Part shown: positions 20,401-27,850 of the stretch, one piece after another | How positions within the stretch are numbered: position 1 is the first letter of the stretch | Layout of the letters: every line of letters starts with the position of its first letter | Source of the DNA: an uncultured Carboxylicivirga sp. | GTDB taxonomy: Bacteria; Bacteroidota; Bacteroidia; Bacteroidales; Marinilabiliaceae | Assembly (NCBI RefSeq): GCF_963674565.1 | Contig: NZ_OY771430.1 | Span: 5,084,001 to 5,148,000 of the forward strand | DNA: 64,000 nucleotides | Direction: 5' to 3' | Notes under the pieces: generated by a model | What the model saw: the letters and a program-made list of their open reading frames with translations, nothing else | Database searches by the model: none | What the model was told of the DNA's origin: nothing | Position numbers and translations under genes: made by a program

Positions 20401-20865
20401 GGTTGTTCCAATCCACATCTGATTTTTGAAATCCAGATGCATGAATAATATATCATCGCCTGGCAACAAAGGATATGTACTTGTGTTAATCCTTTTTTCA
20501 ATTTGTCGAGTCTTGAGATTTAAAATATCAATTCCTTTTGAGGTTCCAATCCAAAGATTATCATTCTTATCCTGAGCTAATGTTTTAATTCTGTTCTCAG
20601 AAAGAAAAAAGGAGCTGTTATGATAACTTAAAAAAGTAATGATGTTATAACCATCGAATCTATTTAATCCATGTGATGTACCTAACCAAATAAATCCATC
20701 TTTGTCCTGAAATATAGTGTTGATGGTATTGTCAGAAAGACCATTGTTATTATTGAGGTGATTGAATTTGAACGCAGAAGTACTGTTGATTTCAGCATAA
20801 CTGACTGTTATGGATGAAATCATTTGAAAAAGTATGATAGTCCAAAATAACTTTTGGTATTTCAT
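17470..20865 (-). CDS. propeller-sensor histidine kinase lacking receiver and AraC domains
   Basis: The 1131-residue protein has a signal peptide and a long periplasmic region built of two-component-regulator propeller repeats (DKDGFIWLGTSHGLNRFDG and many WIGT/WLAT blades). A Y_Y_Y domain follows near 670-790 (NLPPGTYTLKVKASNNDG), then one membrane span near 800-820 and a coiled coil. The HisKA domain carries H916 in SHEIRTPMN. The HATPase has an N box SNLLSNAIKY and G boxes DTGIGI and GGTGLGL. Unlike full hybrid two-component systems of Bacteroides it stops after the ATPase domain, so a separate response regulator must exist. The neighbouring GH20 gene on the same strand hints at glycan sensing, which is inference only. 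Confidence 0.92.
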   Translation of the reverse strand: MKYQKLFWTIILFQMISSITVSYAEINSTSAFKFNHLNNNNGLSDNTINTIFQDKDGFIWLGTSHGLNRFDGYNIITFLSYHNSSFFLSENRIKTLAQDKNDNLWIGTSKGIDILNLKTRQIEKRINTSTYPLLPGDDILFMHLDFKNQMWIGTTKGIVLYNSSKDILQPIIQENSPQYDLDKNAPTQIAEDKNGNIWLASPVGLYRYNNNNGILSLFSFKDNDKTYLNTIKAIHIHGNHLWAGTGGGQFFSIDINHQIDLNTTKVLELEPNEIIPINSISVYEDQVWIGSVGHGLFIYDLTNKKFSRYRYNIDNDESISWDVILSLFNDRNGSMWIGTYGKGVDIWHPTLRKFKTYKSSYKNSIDFESITSITSDYLNRIWVSGYGRQNNVNVIDQANKKITHLGLIRDKHFNVFTKDLKSDGRIIWGCQMEADKQLFKIDAQNLNVIKTYNLADADIETIELVDDSLNNKLWIGTFDGIICFDKKTESISIINNIQDYLKLPNPIKVYSIIPDGEELLWLATDAGLIKYNHHSSEAQLIKSIDDKGAYRTLDIIKDKNIVWLATSNGLLSYDIETNQIKHLGDENELLSSLSVSIEEDLLGNLWIGTNKGIIKFNPSTKKVTLFTKDDGLQSNDFSQGVKYIDPKGNLYFGGTDGFNVINPTELMSNILPPPVRITKLLIHNKEIIYDPSENRPQKIDEVIEYCDELTIKNTDYVVSFEFSALNYIQSNKNQYAYILDGFEKDWNMSENRRFITYTNLPPGTYTLKVKASNNDGVWNEKGTELKIIVQPPFYKKWWFRTLLAAFIVSASLLFYFVRIKMLKNKEERLKQLVRERTFSLHEANEKLEEQKEEITTQKELLEQKNEEIITQNEILEEHRNHLEELVTTRTKELAAAKDKAEESDRLKTAFLANMSHEIRTPMNAIIGFSTLLRHSDFSDEEKVNFIDQIQTNGDSLLHLIDDIIDLAKIEAGQLKLIYKNFDVNGVLLELLNTFRHEKLRLHKNNIAIDLCNPSEPEFLINSDPYRLKQVLSNLLSNAIKYTESGSIEFGYNKYDDLLEFFVKDTGIGIEPKSFEHIFERFNKANNNGGQLYGGTGLGLSISKQIIDNLGGEMSVESEVGKGSRFSFTIPL

Positions 20866-21054
20866 TCAACCTCTATTTTAAAACCGACTAATGGATTTCT
20901 GTATACAATAATTATAAAAAATCATTTGGTAAGTCAAGTAAATCCTGACAAAAATTTGATTCTAATCTAATACGAATGTTATTTGTTATGGATACTTGCA
21001 TTTGGTAAAATTTGATTCTGTATTTACAAATGGGCTTATTTGCCTGACAAATGT

Positions 21055-22965
21055 TTATTCGAAGGATCTTTTTATGTTTTCAAGTTTGGTAACCGAATCG
21101 TCAAGTCCACCTTTTCTATTACGAAGCATCCATATAGTTTGATGTTGCATTATTATGTGGTCCATGACTTCAATTAGTTCTTCCTGCTTTTGTAATGAAA
21201 TATTTTTAAAATAACCTTCACGTGTTTGAGATTTAGCAATTCCAACGTCACAAGCATGTATTGCTAATTCAGCGGCTAATTGAATTTCTTGTTTAATAAT
21301 GCTTGCATCATAGGATGTGATTTGTGCATTGTTTAGCAATTCTAGCTGTTCTTTTATGAAATCTTTTGTTCGAACAAGTTTCTCCGCATTGGTTTGTTTC
21401 AACCATCGATCTGTTTTTATTGAATAATTATTGCGACGTAGAAGCTGGTAAAATATATTGCTGTTGTCAGTAATAGCTCCTGTTTTTAAATAGGCTTTAC
21501 CTAGGTTTACAAGCACTTCACCGGCAATATCAGTTTCATCCAGCAAAAGAAATTGAGATGTAGCCTTGGCAATATCCATATCTTTACTCTCTGATACATT
21601 CCAGCTTAAAGCGGCACCGTATATAAATGAAGGGTAAGAGACTGATAAAGGTTGCCAATGACCATGATCGCCCCAGTCGGTTATTAAATAGCCTTTCGCG
21701 TTATGTCTTTTGCCGTTTTCGGCTGCATTTAACAGGTTAGCAAAGGCATTTTTGTTTCTGCCGATTATGGTTAGCCATGATGAGGTGCCCGGACATACAT
21801 AATAGTCTAAACCAGCTTCAGCAAATTGTTTACATTGTTTATCGAAAGGGTGATTGGCTTCGTATCCCCAAATAAGGGCAACCATATCTTTGGGCAATTC
21901 ACTGATCAATTCCGGGTGATTTAATATGATGTCGCCCCAAAATTGAGTCGTTCTTCCATACTTATCAACTTCTTTTTTAAGTTCCAGCAAGTAGTTTAAG
22001 TAAACCTGTCCTTTGCCAATTTCTTTGCAAAGTGCTTTTGATTTTCCAACACCTAACTCAACGGTTTCGTCACATCCAATGTTAAAATATTTACTTGAGA
22101 AATTGGGCAGTAACTCTGCGTACAATTCTTGCATAAGTTCTAATGATCCTTCTTCTATCGGACTCAACGTATTCTTCGAACGCATGCCCCAGATGGTTTT
22201 GCCAGGCTCTTCAAGTTCGGCCAATTGAGTGTATTCAGGATGTTTTAACCAGCGGTTCATATGACCAAATGAATTCTGATTCGGTACAAGGTCGATAAAA
22301 CGATCTTTACAATATTTATCCAGTGTTTTGATTTCCTGAGGTGTCATGGGACTCGCATCCTTCCATACCATTTCATGGTTTTTATAAGCGAAGGTGTGTT
22401 CAGTATATAACTGAATTTCGTTGATTTTCAAACCAGCCAACTGATCAATCAAACTCATTAAAGTATGCATTGTTGGTACCTTATCACGACTAATATCCAG
22501 CATTACACCTCTACGAAGAAAATCTGGTTTATCAGTAATTTCAACACAAGGCCAATTACCTGTTTTTTGTGCATAAATACCAATCTGGTTTAAAGTGACC
22601 AAAGCATAGTAAAAACCAGCATCAGAACCGGATTTGATGATTATACCTTCAGGTTGGATGGTCATGTGATATTCTTGATCATCGATAGTATAATCATTTA
22701 TGAATTGTATCATTTCAGGCTGATCAAACAGCTGAATAGGACTTATTTGTGTTTTTATATCAGTTTTAAAAAGATGATTTTTAAGAAGTAAGGTCTGACC
22801 AATAAGTTGATTGTTCGGTAATTTAAGATAACCCTTCTTAATATTTAATTTGCCTTCTTTTACAATTAACTTTTGGGGAAGTGGGAGAAAATACTCCTGA
22901 AGTTTTTGAGAGGACATATTTACCGAAATAAAAAAGATAAGACAGATTGAAAATATTTTGTGCAT
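21055..22965 (-). CDS. secreted family 20 glycoside hydrolase (beta-N-acetylhexosaminidase)
   Basis: I chose the ATG giving MHKIFSICLIFFISVNMSSQ, a normal signal peptide; the longer frame adds 11 residues ahead of it. The 636-residue enzyme has a GH20b-type N-terminal domain (about 20-140). The TIM barrel opens at FLRRGVMLDISRDKVPT. The catalytic Asp-Glu pair is D299-E300 in NIGCDETVELG, the hallmark of substrate-assisted GH20 catalysis, which removes terminal GlcNAc or GalNAc. A helical C-terminal extension of about 150 residues follows the barrel. It is probably periplasmic or at the cell surface. It lies upstream of the propeller kinase on the same strand, with a 189-bp gap, and is divergent from cstA. 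Confidence 0.92.
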   Translation of the reverse strand: MHKIFSICLIFFISVNMSSQKLQEYFLPLPQKLIVKEGKLNIKKGYLKLPNNQLIGQTLLLKNHLFKTDIKTQISPIQLFDQPEMIQFINDYTIDDQEYHMTIQPEGIIIKSGSDAGFYYALVTLNQIGIYAQKTGNWPCVEITDKPDFLRRGVMLDISRDKVPTMHTLMSLIDQLAGLKINEIQLYTEHTFAYKNHEMVWKDASPMTPQEIKTLDKYCKDRFIDLVPNQNSFGHMNRWLKHPEYTQLAELEEPGKTIWGMRSKNTLSPIEEGSLELMQELYAELLPNFSSKYFNIGCDETVELGVGKSKALCKEIGKGQVYLNYLLELKKEVDKYGRTTQFWGDIILNHPELISELPKDMVALIWGYEANHPFDKQCKQFAEAGLDYYVCPGTSSWLTIIGRNKNAFANLLNAAENGKRHNAKGYLITDWGDHGHWQPLSVSYPSFIYGAALSWNVSESKDMDIAKATSQFLLLDETDIAGEVLVNLGKAYLKTGAITDNSNIFYQLLRRNNYSIKTDRWLKQTNAEKLVRTKDFIKEQLELLNNAQITSYDASIIKQEIQLAAELAIHACDVGIAKSQTREGYFKNISLQKQEELIEVMDHIIMQHQTIWMLRNRKGGLDDSVTKLENIKRSFE

Positions 22966-23031
22966 AGATCTTTTGTTTACCAGAACTAAGATAAACAAAG
23001 GGTTTTAATAAATAATAAGATATCGGGTTTA

Positions 23032-23061
23032 TTGGTTAATAGCTTTAAAATAGTAGATTTG
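23032..23061 (+). promoter_or_regulatory. candidate promoter of cstA
   Basis: TAGATTTG (23054-23061) matches the TAnnTTTG -7 box, with TTGG about 18 bp upstream as a possible -33 element. The GTG that would extend the cstA frame overlaps this box, which favours the ATG 33 bp later as the true start. Confidence 0.45.
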
Positions 23062-23093
23062 TGTTCTGCAATTTTTATCACAATTGGTTGATC

Positions 23094-24536
23094 ATGTGGA
23101 CATTTATCGGTGCTATACTGGCTTTGATTCTGGGATTTTTGATTTATGGTAAATTTATCGAACGATTCTTCGGTGCTGATGATAATAAAAAAACACCAGC
23201 CATCGAAAAGCCTGATGGAGTTGATTTTTCTCCCATGCCAACATGGAAAGTTTTTACTATTCAGTTTTTAAATATTGCCGGCTTAGGACCAATTTTCGGT
23301 GCTATTATGGGTGCCAAATATGGACCAATGTCCTATGTGTGGATTGTTTTTGGCTGCATTTTTATGGGTGCAGTTCATGATTATATGTCAGGTATGTTAT
23401 CCATTAGAAACGGAGGAGCCAGTATTCCAGAGATAGTTGGAAAATACCTGGGTAAAGGATTTCAGAACTTTCTAAGGATTTTTACAGTTGTGTTACTCAT
23501 ATTTGTTGGAGTGGCATTTGTTACCGGACCGGCAGGTTTACTAGCTACCTTAAGCAAGGGAGGAATGACAATCTGGTTGTATGTAATTTTTGGTTATTAC
23601 CTGATTGCAACTCTTCTGCCGATCAATAAAATTATTGGACGTATCTATCCTGTGTTTGGAGCAACTTTATTAATAATGGCTCTGGCAATTGGCGGAGCTA
23701 TGTTATGGGGTGGTTTTAATGGCTCGCTTCAATTGCCCGAAATAACAACAAACAGTTTTGCTAATTTTCATTCCAACCCTACCGAAAATATACTTTTCCC
23801 CATGATGTTTATTGTTATATCATGTGGCGCCATCAGCGGTTTTCATAGTACTCAGGCACCAATGATGGCTCGAACCATTAAGAAGGAAAGTCATGGAAGA
23901 TATGTTTTTTACGGAGCTATGATAGCCGAAGGAATTGTGGCAATGATATGGGCTACAGCTGGAATGACCTTTTTTGGCGGTGTTGAAGGATTGAACGATG
24001 TGATGATACAAAAAGAACACAATGCTGCCTGGGTAGTGAATGAGATTAGTGTGGCCTGGCTGGGCAAGGTAGGTGCTATCTTTGCAATTATTGGAGTCAT
24101 TGCATGCCCTATAACAACGGGCGATACAGCCTTTAGAAGTGCCCGGTTAACCATTGCCGATATTTTTAAATACGATCAGGCAAAAATTACCAGACGCCTT
24201 GTTATCAGTATTCCTTTATTTATTATTGGTTATTTGCTGACAATCTTTGATTTTGAAGAAATCTGGAAGTTTCTTGGTTTATCAAACCAGATTTTAGCAG
24301 TTATTATACTATGGACAGGTGCCATGTATTTTGCCAAAGTAGGTAAATGGCATTGGTTAATGTCTCTTCCTGCTGCTTTTATGACTGCTGTTTGTAGTTC
24401 GTATATTTTGGTTGCACCGCTAAAAAATGGGGGATTGGCTATCGATACCGACCTTGGGTTGAGGATTGGTATCATCATAGGATTTGCGTCTCTTGCCTGG
24501 TTCTTGTTTAAGGTGTCAAAAACTAAAGTTGTTTAA
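23094..24536 (+). CDS. cstA: CstA-family transporter (carbon starvation protein A)
   Basis: From the ATG at MWTFIGAILALILG the protein has 480 residues and about 12-14 membrane helices. Family signatures include the N-terminal GFLIYGKFIERFFG, the segment NIAGLGPIFGAIMGAKYGP, and SCGAISGFHSTQAPMM with PITTGDTAFRSARL later. It is the short Bacteroidota form, about 200 residues shorter than E. coli CstA. CstA and its paralogue BtsT import pyruvate and possibly peptides in enteric bacteria; the substrate here is not certain. It is transcribed away from the GH20 gene. Confidence 0.93.
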   Translation: MWTFIGAILALILGFLIYGKFIERFFGADDNKKTPAIEKPDGVDFSPMPTWKVFTIQFLNIAGLGPIFGAIMGAKYGPMSYVWIVFGCIFMGAVHDYMSGMLSIRNGGASIPEIVGKYLGKGFQNFLRIFTVVLLIFVGVAFVTGPAGLLATLSKGGMTIWLYVIFGYYLIATLLPINKIIGRIYPVFGATLLIMALAIGGAMLWGGFNGSLQLPEITTNSFANFHSNPTENILFPMMFIVISCGAISGFHSTQAPMMARTIKKESHGRYVFYGAMIAEGIVAMIWATAGMTFFGGVEGLNDVMIQKEHNAAWVVNEISVAWLGKVGAIFAIIGVIACPITTGDTAFRSARLTIADIFKYDQAKITRRLVISIPLFIIGYLLTIFDFEEIWKFLGLSNQILAVIILWTGAMYFAKVGKWHWLMSLPAAFMTAVCSSYILVAPLKNGGLAIDTDLGLRIGIIIGFASLAWFLFKVSKTKVV

Positions 24537-24693
24537 TGGGTTGGCAATTAATTGTTAATCTGTTACCATTATTCTTTATCATTAAATTCAAAAGCAATAA
24601 GATATATTAGCATAAAAGAAAATATTTGTACCGCACAGGAGTAAGAAATCAGAAACTAGTTATATTTAAGTCGTCAAACATAAAATATTTTCT

Positions 24694-25146
24694 ATGAAAA
24701 GACTTAATGTAATAGCAGCTTTAATGTTATTGTTAACAGTAAGCATCAATGCCCAAACAAAAGTGGAAACCCTGACTGAATTTTTAGATGGAATCATCAA
24801 ATTCGAAAATGCAACCATTCAGGAAAGTACACCTATTGCTGATATTAAAAATCTGGCAGCAGCTCAGGCCGACAAGATGCTGGATCTGAATAAAGAAACC
24901 ATTGCCGAAGTATTGGAAACTGCCAAAGCTTATCATTTTTGTGTTATTACCGTGGGAGTACATACCATTGCCCGTATCACTGATTTGGAAAACTGCCAGC
25001 AAAGTGGTTCGTGGGGGCAGTGCATGCCTATGAGCGAAGGATTTGTGCAAAAGAGTGGACTGACTAACATAAATGATTACCTGAACAATGTTATTGGAAT
25101 ACCTAATAGTCAGGAACGTAAAGTGTTTTTCTTTATGAAGAAGTAA
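24694..25146 (+). CDS. small secreted protein of unknown function
   Basis: The 150-residue protein begins MKRLNVIAALMLLLTVSINAQ, a clear Sec signal peptide cut after NAQ. The mature part is mixed helix and strand, with three cysteines (in YHFCVITV, LENCQQSG and WGQCMPM) that could form a disulfide outside the cytoplasm. I do not recognise the family. It stands alone between cstA and the integrated element, with its own terminator, and shows no sign of truncation. Confidence 0.75.
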   Translation: MKRLNVIAALMLLLTVSINAQTKVETLTEFLDGIIKFENATIQESTPIADIKNLAAAQADKMLDLNKETIAEVLETAKAYHFCVITVGVHTIARITDLENCQQSGSWGQCMPMSEGFVQKSGLTNINDYLNNVIGIPNSQERKVFFFMKK

Positions 25147-25170
25147 ATTCATTAGATCATTTATAAAAAT

Positions 25171-25199
25171 GCAGATTCGTTATTGGGTCTGCTTTTTTA
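25171..25199 (+). terminator. terminator after the small secreted protein gene
   Basis: GCAGATTC (25171-25178) pairs with GGGTCTGC (25185-25192), with two G-U pairs, then seven T residues. Confidence 0.75.
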
Positions 25200-25214
25200 T
25201 TTAGGTCAAACGAG

Positions 25215-25267
25215 TAAAGTTAAATTTCAAAAGTAAAACCATTTGATTGATACCACCCGGACTTCGT
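25215..25267 (+). repeat. left copy of 53-bp direct repeat (probable att site)
   Basis: It is identical over 53 bp to 31716-31768. The similarity continues for about 17 more bases (to 25284) with two mismatches, then stops. It starts 68 bp past the stop of the chromosomal secreted-protein gene and does not overlap a tRNA gene. The crossover point within the identical stretch cannot be placed. Confidence 0.85.
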
Positions 25268-25496
25268 TCTTTGGACTCCGGACTCATCTCCTGAACTTCT
25301 CTGTTTAATTGTAGAATTGTTTAACTGAAGGTATTGTGAGTGGCTGTCAGTATAACAGTGCCGAAGGGACTAATATAATACATTCAACCAAGATGATTAT
25401 AATATAAATATCTTAATTAATGCTTGGTATAACGAGGGTTTTACTATATTTGAGTGACGATATAATTCAAGGTGATTCAAATGAATTAAGAAAATA

Positions 25497-25516
25497 TTGA
25501 CACCTTATTTGACACC
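25497..25516 (+). promoter_or_regulatory. paired TTGACACC boxes, left arm (candidate integrase arm sites)
   Basis: TTGACACC occurs at 25497-25504 and again at 25509-25516, in the same orientation and 12 bp start to start. The same pair with the same spacing occurs at the other end of the element. The right-hand box ends 17 bp before the integrase ATG, so binding could also control integrase expression. Confidence 0.6.
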
Positions 25517-25533
25517 AACTTAAATATTGGTAT

Positions 25534-26760
25534 ATGAAATACAATACTAAGACGTTTGTAAAGTACAACCTAAAGAAGCATAGTGACACAACTAAACCGT
25601 TTCAAATTATTCTTATTATCGTTCATAAAGGACAAAGATTAAGATACTATACAGGCAAACGCATATTGCAATCAAACTGGGATGCAAGTAAACAACGTGC
25701 TAAAACATCTTATGCAACCGCTTCAAGTTTAAATAGCTTTCTTGACACACTTGCCAACTTTGTTGAGAATGAATATAACAAGATGAAGATGACAGGTGAA
25801 ATCATCAATACAAATCGAATTAAAGAACTGGTTGAAGAGTATCAACACCGCATTCCTTCTGATGGTTTCTTGACTCACTTTGATGAATTTATAATGTATT
25901 CAAAAAACTATAAGGCCGAAAAAACGATCAAGGCATACGAGACACACTTAAACAGAATAAATGGTTTTATAGAACACACAAAATTTGCCATATCATACAA
26001 TATTATTGATAGTCACTTCTATGAAAAATATATTAGCTATTTAGTACATGAAAGAAAATTAAGTAATAGTACGATTGCTAGAGATACCAAATATCTTAAA
26101 ACATTCCTCTCATGGGCATTTGAAAAAGGGTTCAATAAAAATTTACAGTTTAAGAAATTCAAATTTAAATCAAGTGAAAGTCAAATTTTCTTTTTGACAT
26201 GGGATGAATTAATGCTTCTTTATAATCATAAGTTAAAAAACAATGAACTCTTAAAGCGAACTCGTGATATTTTCTGTTTTGGGTGTTTTACTGGTATGCG
26301 ATTTTCAGATATCATGAACCTACAAAATGAAAATATAGAAGGAGATTATATAAACTTTACAACCATTAAAACAAATGATCACTGTTCTATTCCTTTCAAT
26401 AAGTATTCAAGAGCAATATATGATAGATATAAAACTAAAGAAGGCAGAGTTTTTGAACTAATGTCTAATATAGATATGAATGCAAATCTTAAGGATGTTG
26501 GAGAAGTTGCAAAAATAGATACTCCTGTTCAGTTAATAAAATATAAAGGAGGAGCAAGAATAGAAAAGATAGTGCCTAAGTATAAAATTTTAACTTCGCA
26601 TATTGCAAGAAAAACATTTATTACGAATATGCTTGAAAAGGGTATGTCAACACAAGTGATAATGGATATTACAACACATAAAAGTTATAACTCTTTTAAG
26701 CGTTATTTTAAAGTAGTAGATGAGCATAAAAAAAATGAAATGGATAAAATTTTCGGATAA
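25534..26760 (+). CDS. tyrosine recombinase/integrase
   Basis: The 408-residue site-specific recombinase has an N-terminal arm-binding-like part (about 1-95), a SAM-like core-binding domain (about 110-205) and a catalytic domain (about 218-400). The active-site residues are visible: R256 in FTGMRFSD, a probable lysine near 279 (TTIKTND), H356 and R359 in HIARKTF, H382 in TTHKSY and the nucleophile Y391 in FKRYFKV. The full set suggests an active enzyme. It is the first gene of the element, next to the left repeat and its TTGACACC boxes, and probably catalyses integration and excision. The next gene overlaps it by 1 bp. Confidence 0.95.
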   Translation: MKYNTKTFVKYNLKKHSDTTKPFQIILIIVHKGQRLRYYTGKRILQSNWDASKQRAKTSYATASSLNSFLDTLANFVENEYNKMKMTGEIINTNRIKELVEEYQHRIPSDGFLTHFDEFIMYSKNYKAEKTIKAYETHLNRINGFIEHTKFAISYNIIDSHFYEKYISYLVHERKLSNSTIARDTKYLKTFLSWAFEKGFNKNLQFKKFKFKSSESQIFFLTWDELMLLYNHKLKNNELLKRTRDIFCFGCFTGMRFSDIMNLQNENIEGDYINFTTIKTNDHCSIPFNKYSRAIYDRYKTKEGRVFELMSNIDMNANLKDVGEVAKIDTPVQLIKYKGGARIEKIVPKYKILTSHIARKTFITNMLEKGMSTQVIMDITTHKSYNSFKRYFKVVDEHKKNEMDKIFG

Positions 26761-27203
26761 TGGGTCTTTTTAAAAATAAAAAGGAAATAGGACTAACATA
26801 TATAGAGCATGCATCATTTGAAAACTTAAAGAATGATGTTAGAAAACTTAAAAATGCAGAAAAAACAAAGCCTAAAAATACGAACCAGGGTACAACAAGA
26901 CAAACAACACTTGCAACTTATTATATGAGAAAAGCAATGCGCTTTCCTAGAACAGAAGGAACGCATTCTGTTGATGCAGGCTTTATTCAATTTCTTACAG
27001 GTCGAAATAAAGACGAAATTCGAAAACTGTTATCCAATCCGTTAAAACGCTCTGACGAAAAAGATGGGAAAGCAACTTTAGCACTTATTCAAGATTTAGA
27101 AATAGTAAAAGAACAATTTCAAGCTATTAGCTTTCTTGATGGTGTTGATTTAATAGAAGATGATATTAAAGCCTTACAAAACGACCTCAAAACCTTTAAA
27201 TAG
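26760..27203 (+). CDS. hypothetical protein coupled to the integrase
   Basis: The ATG shares one base with the integrase stop (TAATG), so the two are translated together. The 147-residue product is charged and helical, with no signal or membrane segment. Its central part (TTLATYYMRKAMRFPRTEG and VDAGFIQFLTGRNKDEIRKL) looks compact and may bind DNA; the last 40 residues resemble a coiled coil. I do not recognise a named family. Tight coupling to an integrase suggests an accessory role in recombination or its regulation, which is inference from position only. Confidence 0.75.
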   Translation: MGLFKNKKEIGLTYIEHASFENLKNDVRKLKNAEKTKPKNTNQGTTRQTTLATYYMRKAMRFPRTEGTHSVDAGFIQFLTGRNKDEIRKLLSNPLKRSDEKDGKATLALIQDLEIVKEQFQAISFLDGVDLIEDDIKALQNDLKTFK

Positions 27204-27335
27204 ATATAAGACATCATCATTCATTTTTCTATGTTTTACCCTTCCCCTAAACAACATCTTGCGATTGTAAATAAAACCGAAGGTAGGACACAAGAAAAGA
27301 AGAGACTTCTTAACACTATTAAACTACAGATTACG

Positions 27336-27363
27336 TTCTCGTTAGTGCTACGCCTAACGAGAA
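27336..27363. repeat. perfect 10-bp inverted repeat in the element control region
   Basis: TTCTCGTTAG (27336-27345) and CTAACGAGAA (27354-27363) are perfectly complementary with an 8-nt spacer. It lies about 125 bp before the HTH gene and after the small integrase-coupled gene. It is not followed by a T run, so it is more likely an operator or replication structure than a terminator. Confidence 0.6.
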
Positions 27364-27407
27364 TATTTGCATAAAAATTCTACTCAAAAACTTATACTTT
27401 TATTGTC

Positions 27408-27421
27408 TTGGGTATACCCAA
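27408..27421. promoter_or_regulatory. 14-bp palindrome, candidate operator of the HTH gene
   Basis: TTGGGTATACCCAA is a perfect palindrome 67 bp before the HTH gene. Its size and two-fold symmetry are typical of a dimeric repressor site. The small HTH protein or an unlinked repressor could bind it. Confidence 0.5.
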
Positions 27422-27488
27422 ACCACCTTACCCATGTATGTATTCACAATGAATTTTGGATCAAAATAATTTTAAAAATTGATTCATT

Positions 27489-27776
27489 ATGAAATTGGAA
27501 TTTACATTAACAAATGAGTTTAAAGAAGAAATCAGAACTCTATTAAAACAGACAATTCAAGAAGAACTTAATATCATAAGTTCGTGCCAAAGACCACAAC
27601 AAACAATTGACAAAATGCTTTCCCGAGAAGAAGCAAGTCAATTTTTAGGTTGTTCACTTACTTCATTATGGCACTACCAAAAGAATAATCTTATTCCATA
27701 TCACCAAGTTGGTAGAAGAATACTTTTTAGCAAATCCGATTTAGTAAACCATTTAAAAGTTGAGGCAATCAAGTAA
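27489..27776 (+). CDS. excisionase-family helix-turn-helix protein
   Basis: The 95-residue protein has a MerR/Xis-like winged helix in its second half: MLSREEASQFLGCS, then TSLWHYQKNNLIPYHQVGRR and ILFSKSDLVNHL. The pattern of a helix pair ending in a GRRILF wing is the HTH_17 excisionase family. The N-terminal 40 residues are helical and may dimerise. In integrative elements such proteins direct excision or regulate replication genes. It sits after a palindromic control region and before the replication gene. Confidence 0.85.
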   Translation: MKLEFTLTNEFKEEIRTLLKQTIQEELNIISSCQRPQQTIDKMLSREEASQFLGCSLTSLWHYQKNNLIPYHQVGRRILFSKSDLVNHLKVEAIK

Positions 27777-27781
27777 AGGAC

Positions 27782-27807
27782 TTCTGCGAGCTTATAACAT
27801 AGCAGAA
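27782..27807 (+). promoter_or_regulatory. small inverted repeat before the replication gene
   Basis: TTCTGC (27782-27787) and GCAGAA (27802-27807) could form a 6-bp stem in the leader between the HTH gene and the replication gene. A purine-rich GAGGGAGG stretch follows just before the replication start, one of the better ribosome-binding sites in the window. A role in tuning replication protein synthesis is possible but unproven. Confidence 0.3.
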
Positions 27808-27850
27808 CCTGTGCAAGATTTTCACTCAAAGAACAGAGGGAGGATGAGCA

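Noticed and set aside
25215..25284. Attachment site in a tRNA or tmRNA gene
   Set aside because: No cloverleaf, T-loop or 3' CCA-type end can be drawn from the repeat or its flanks.
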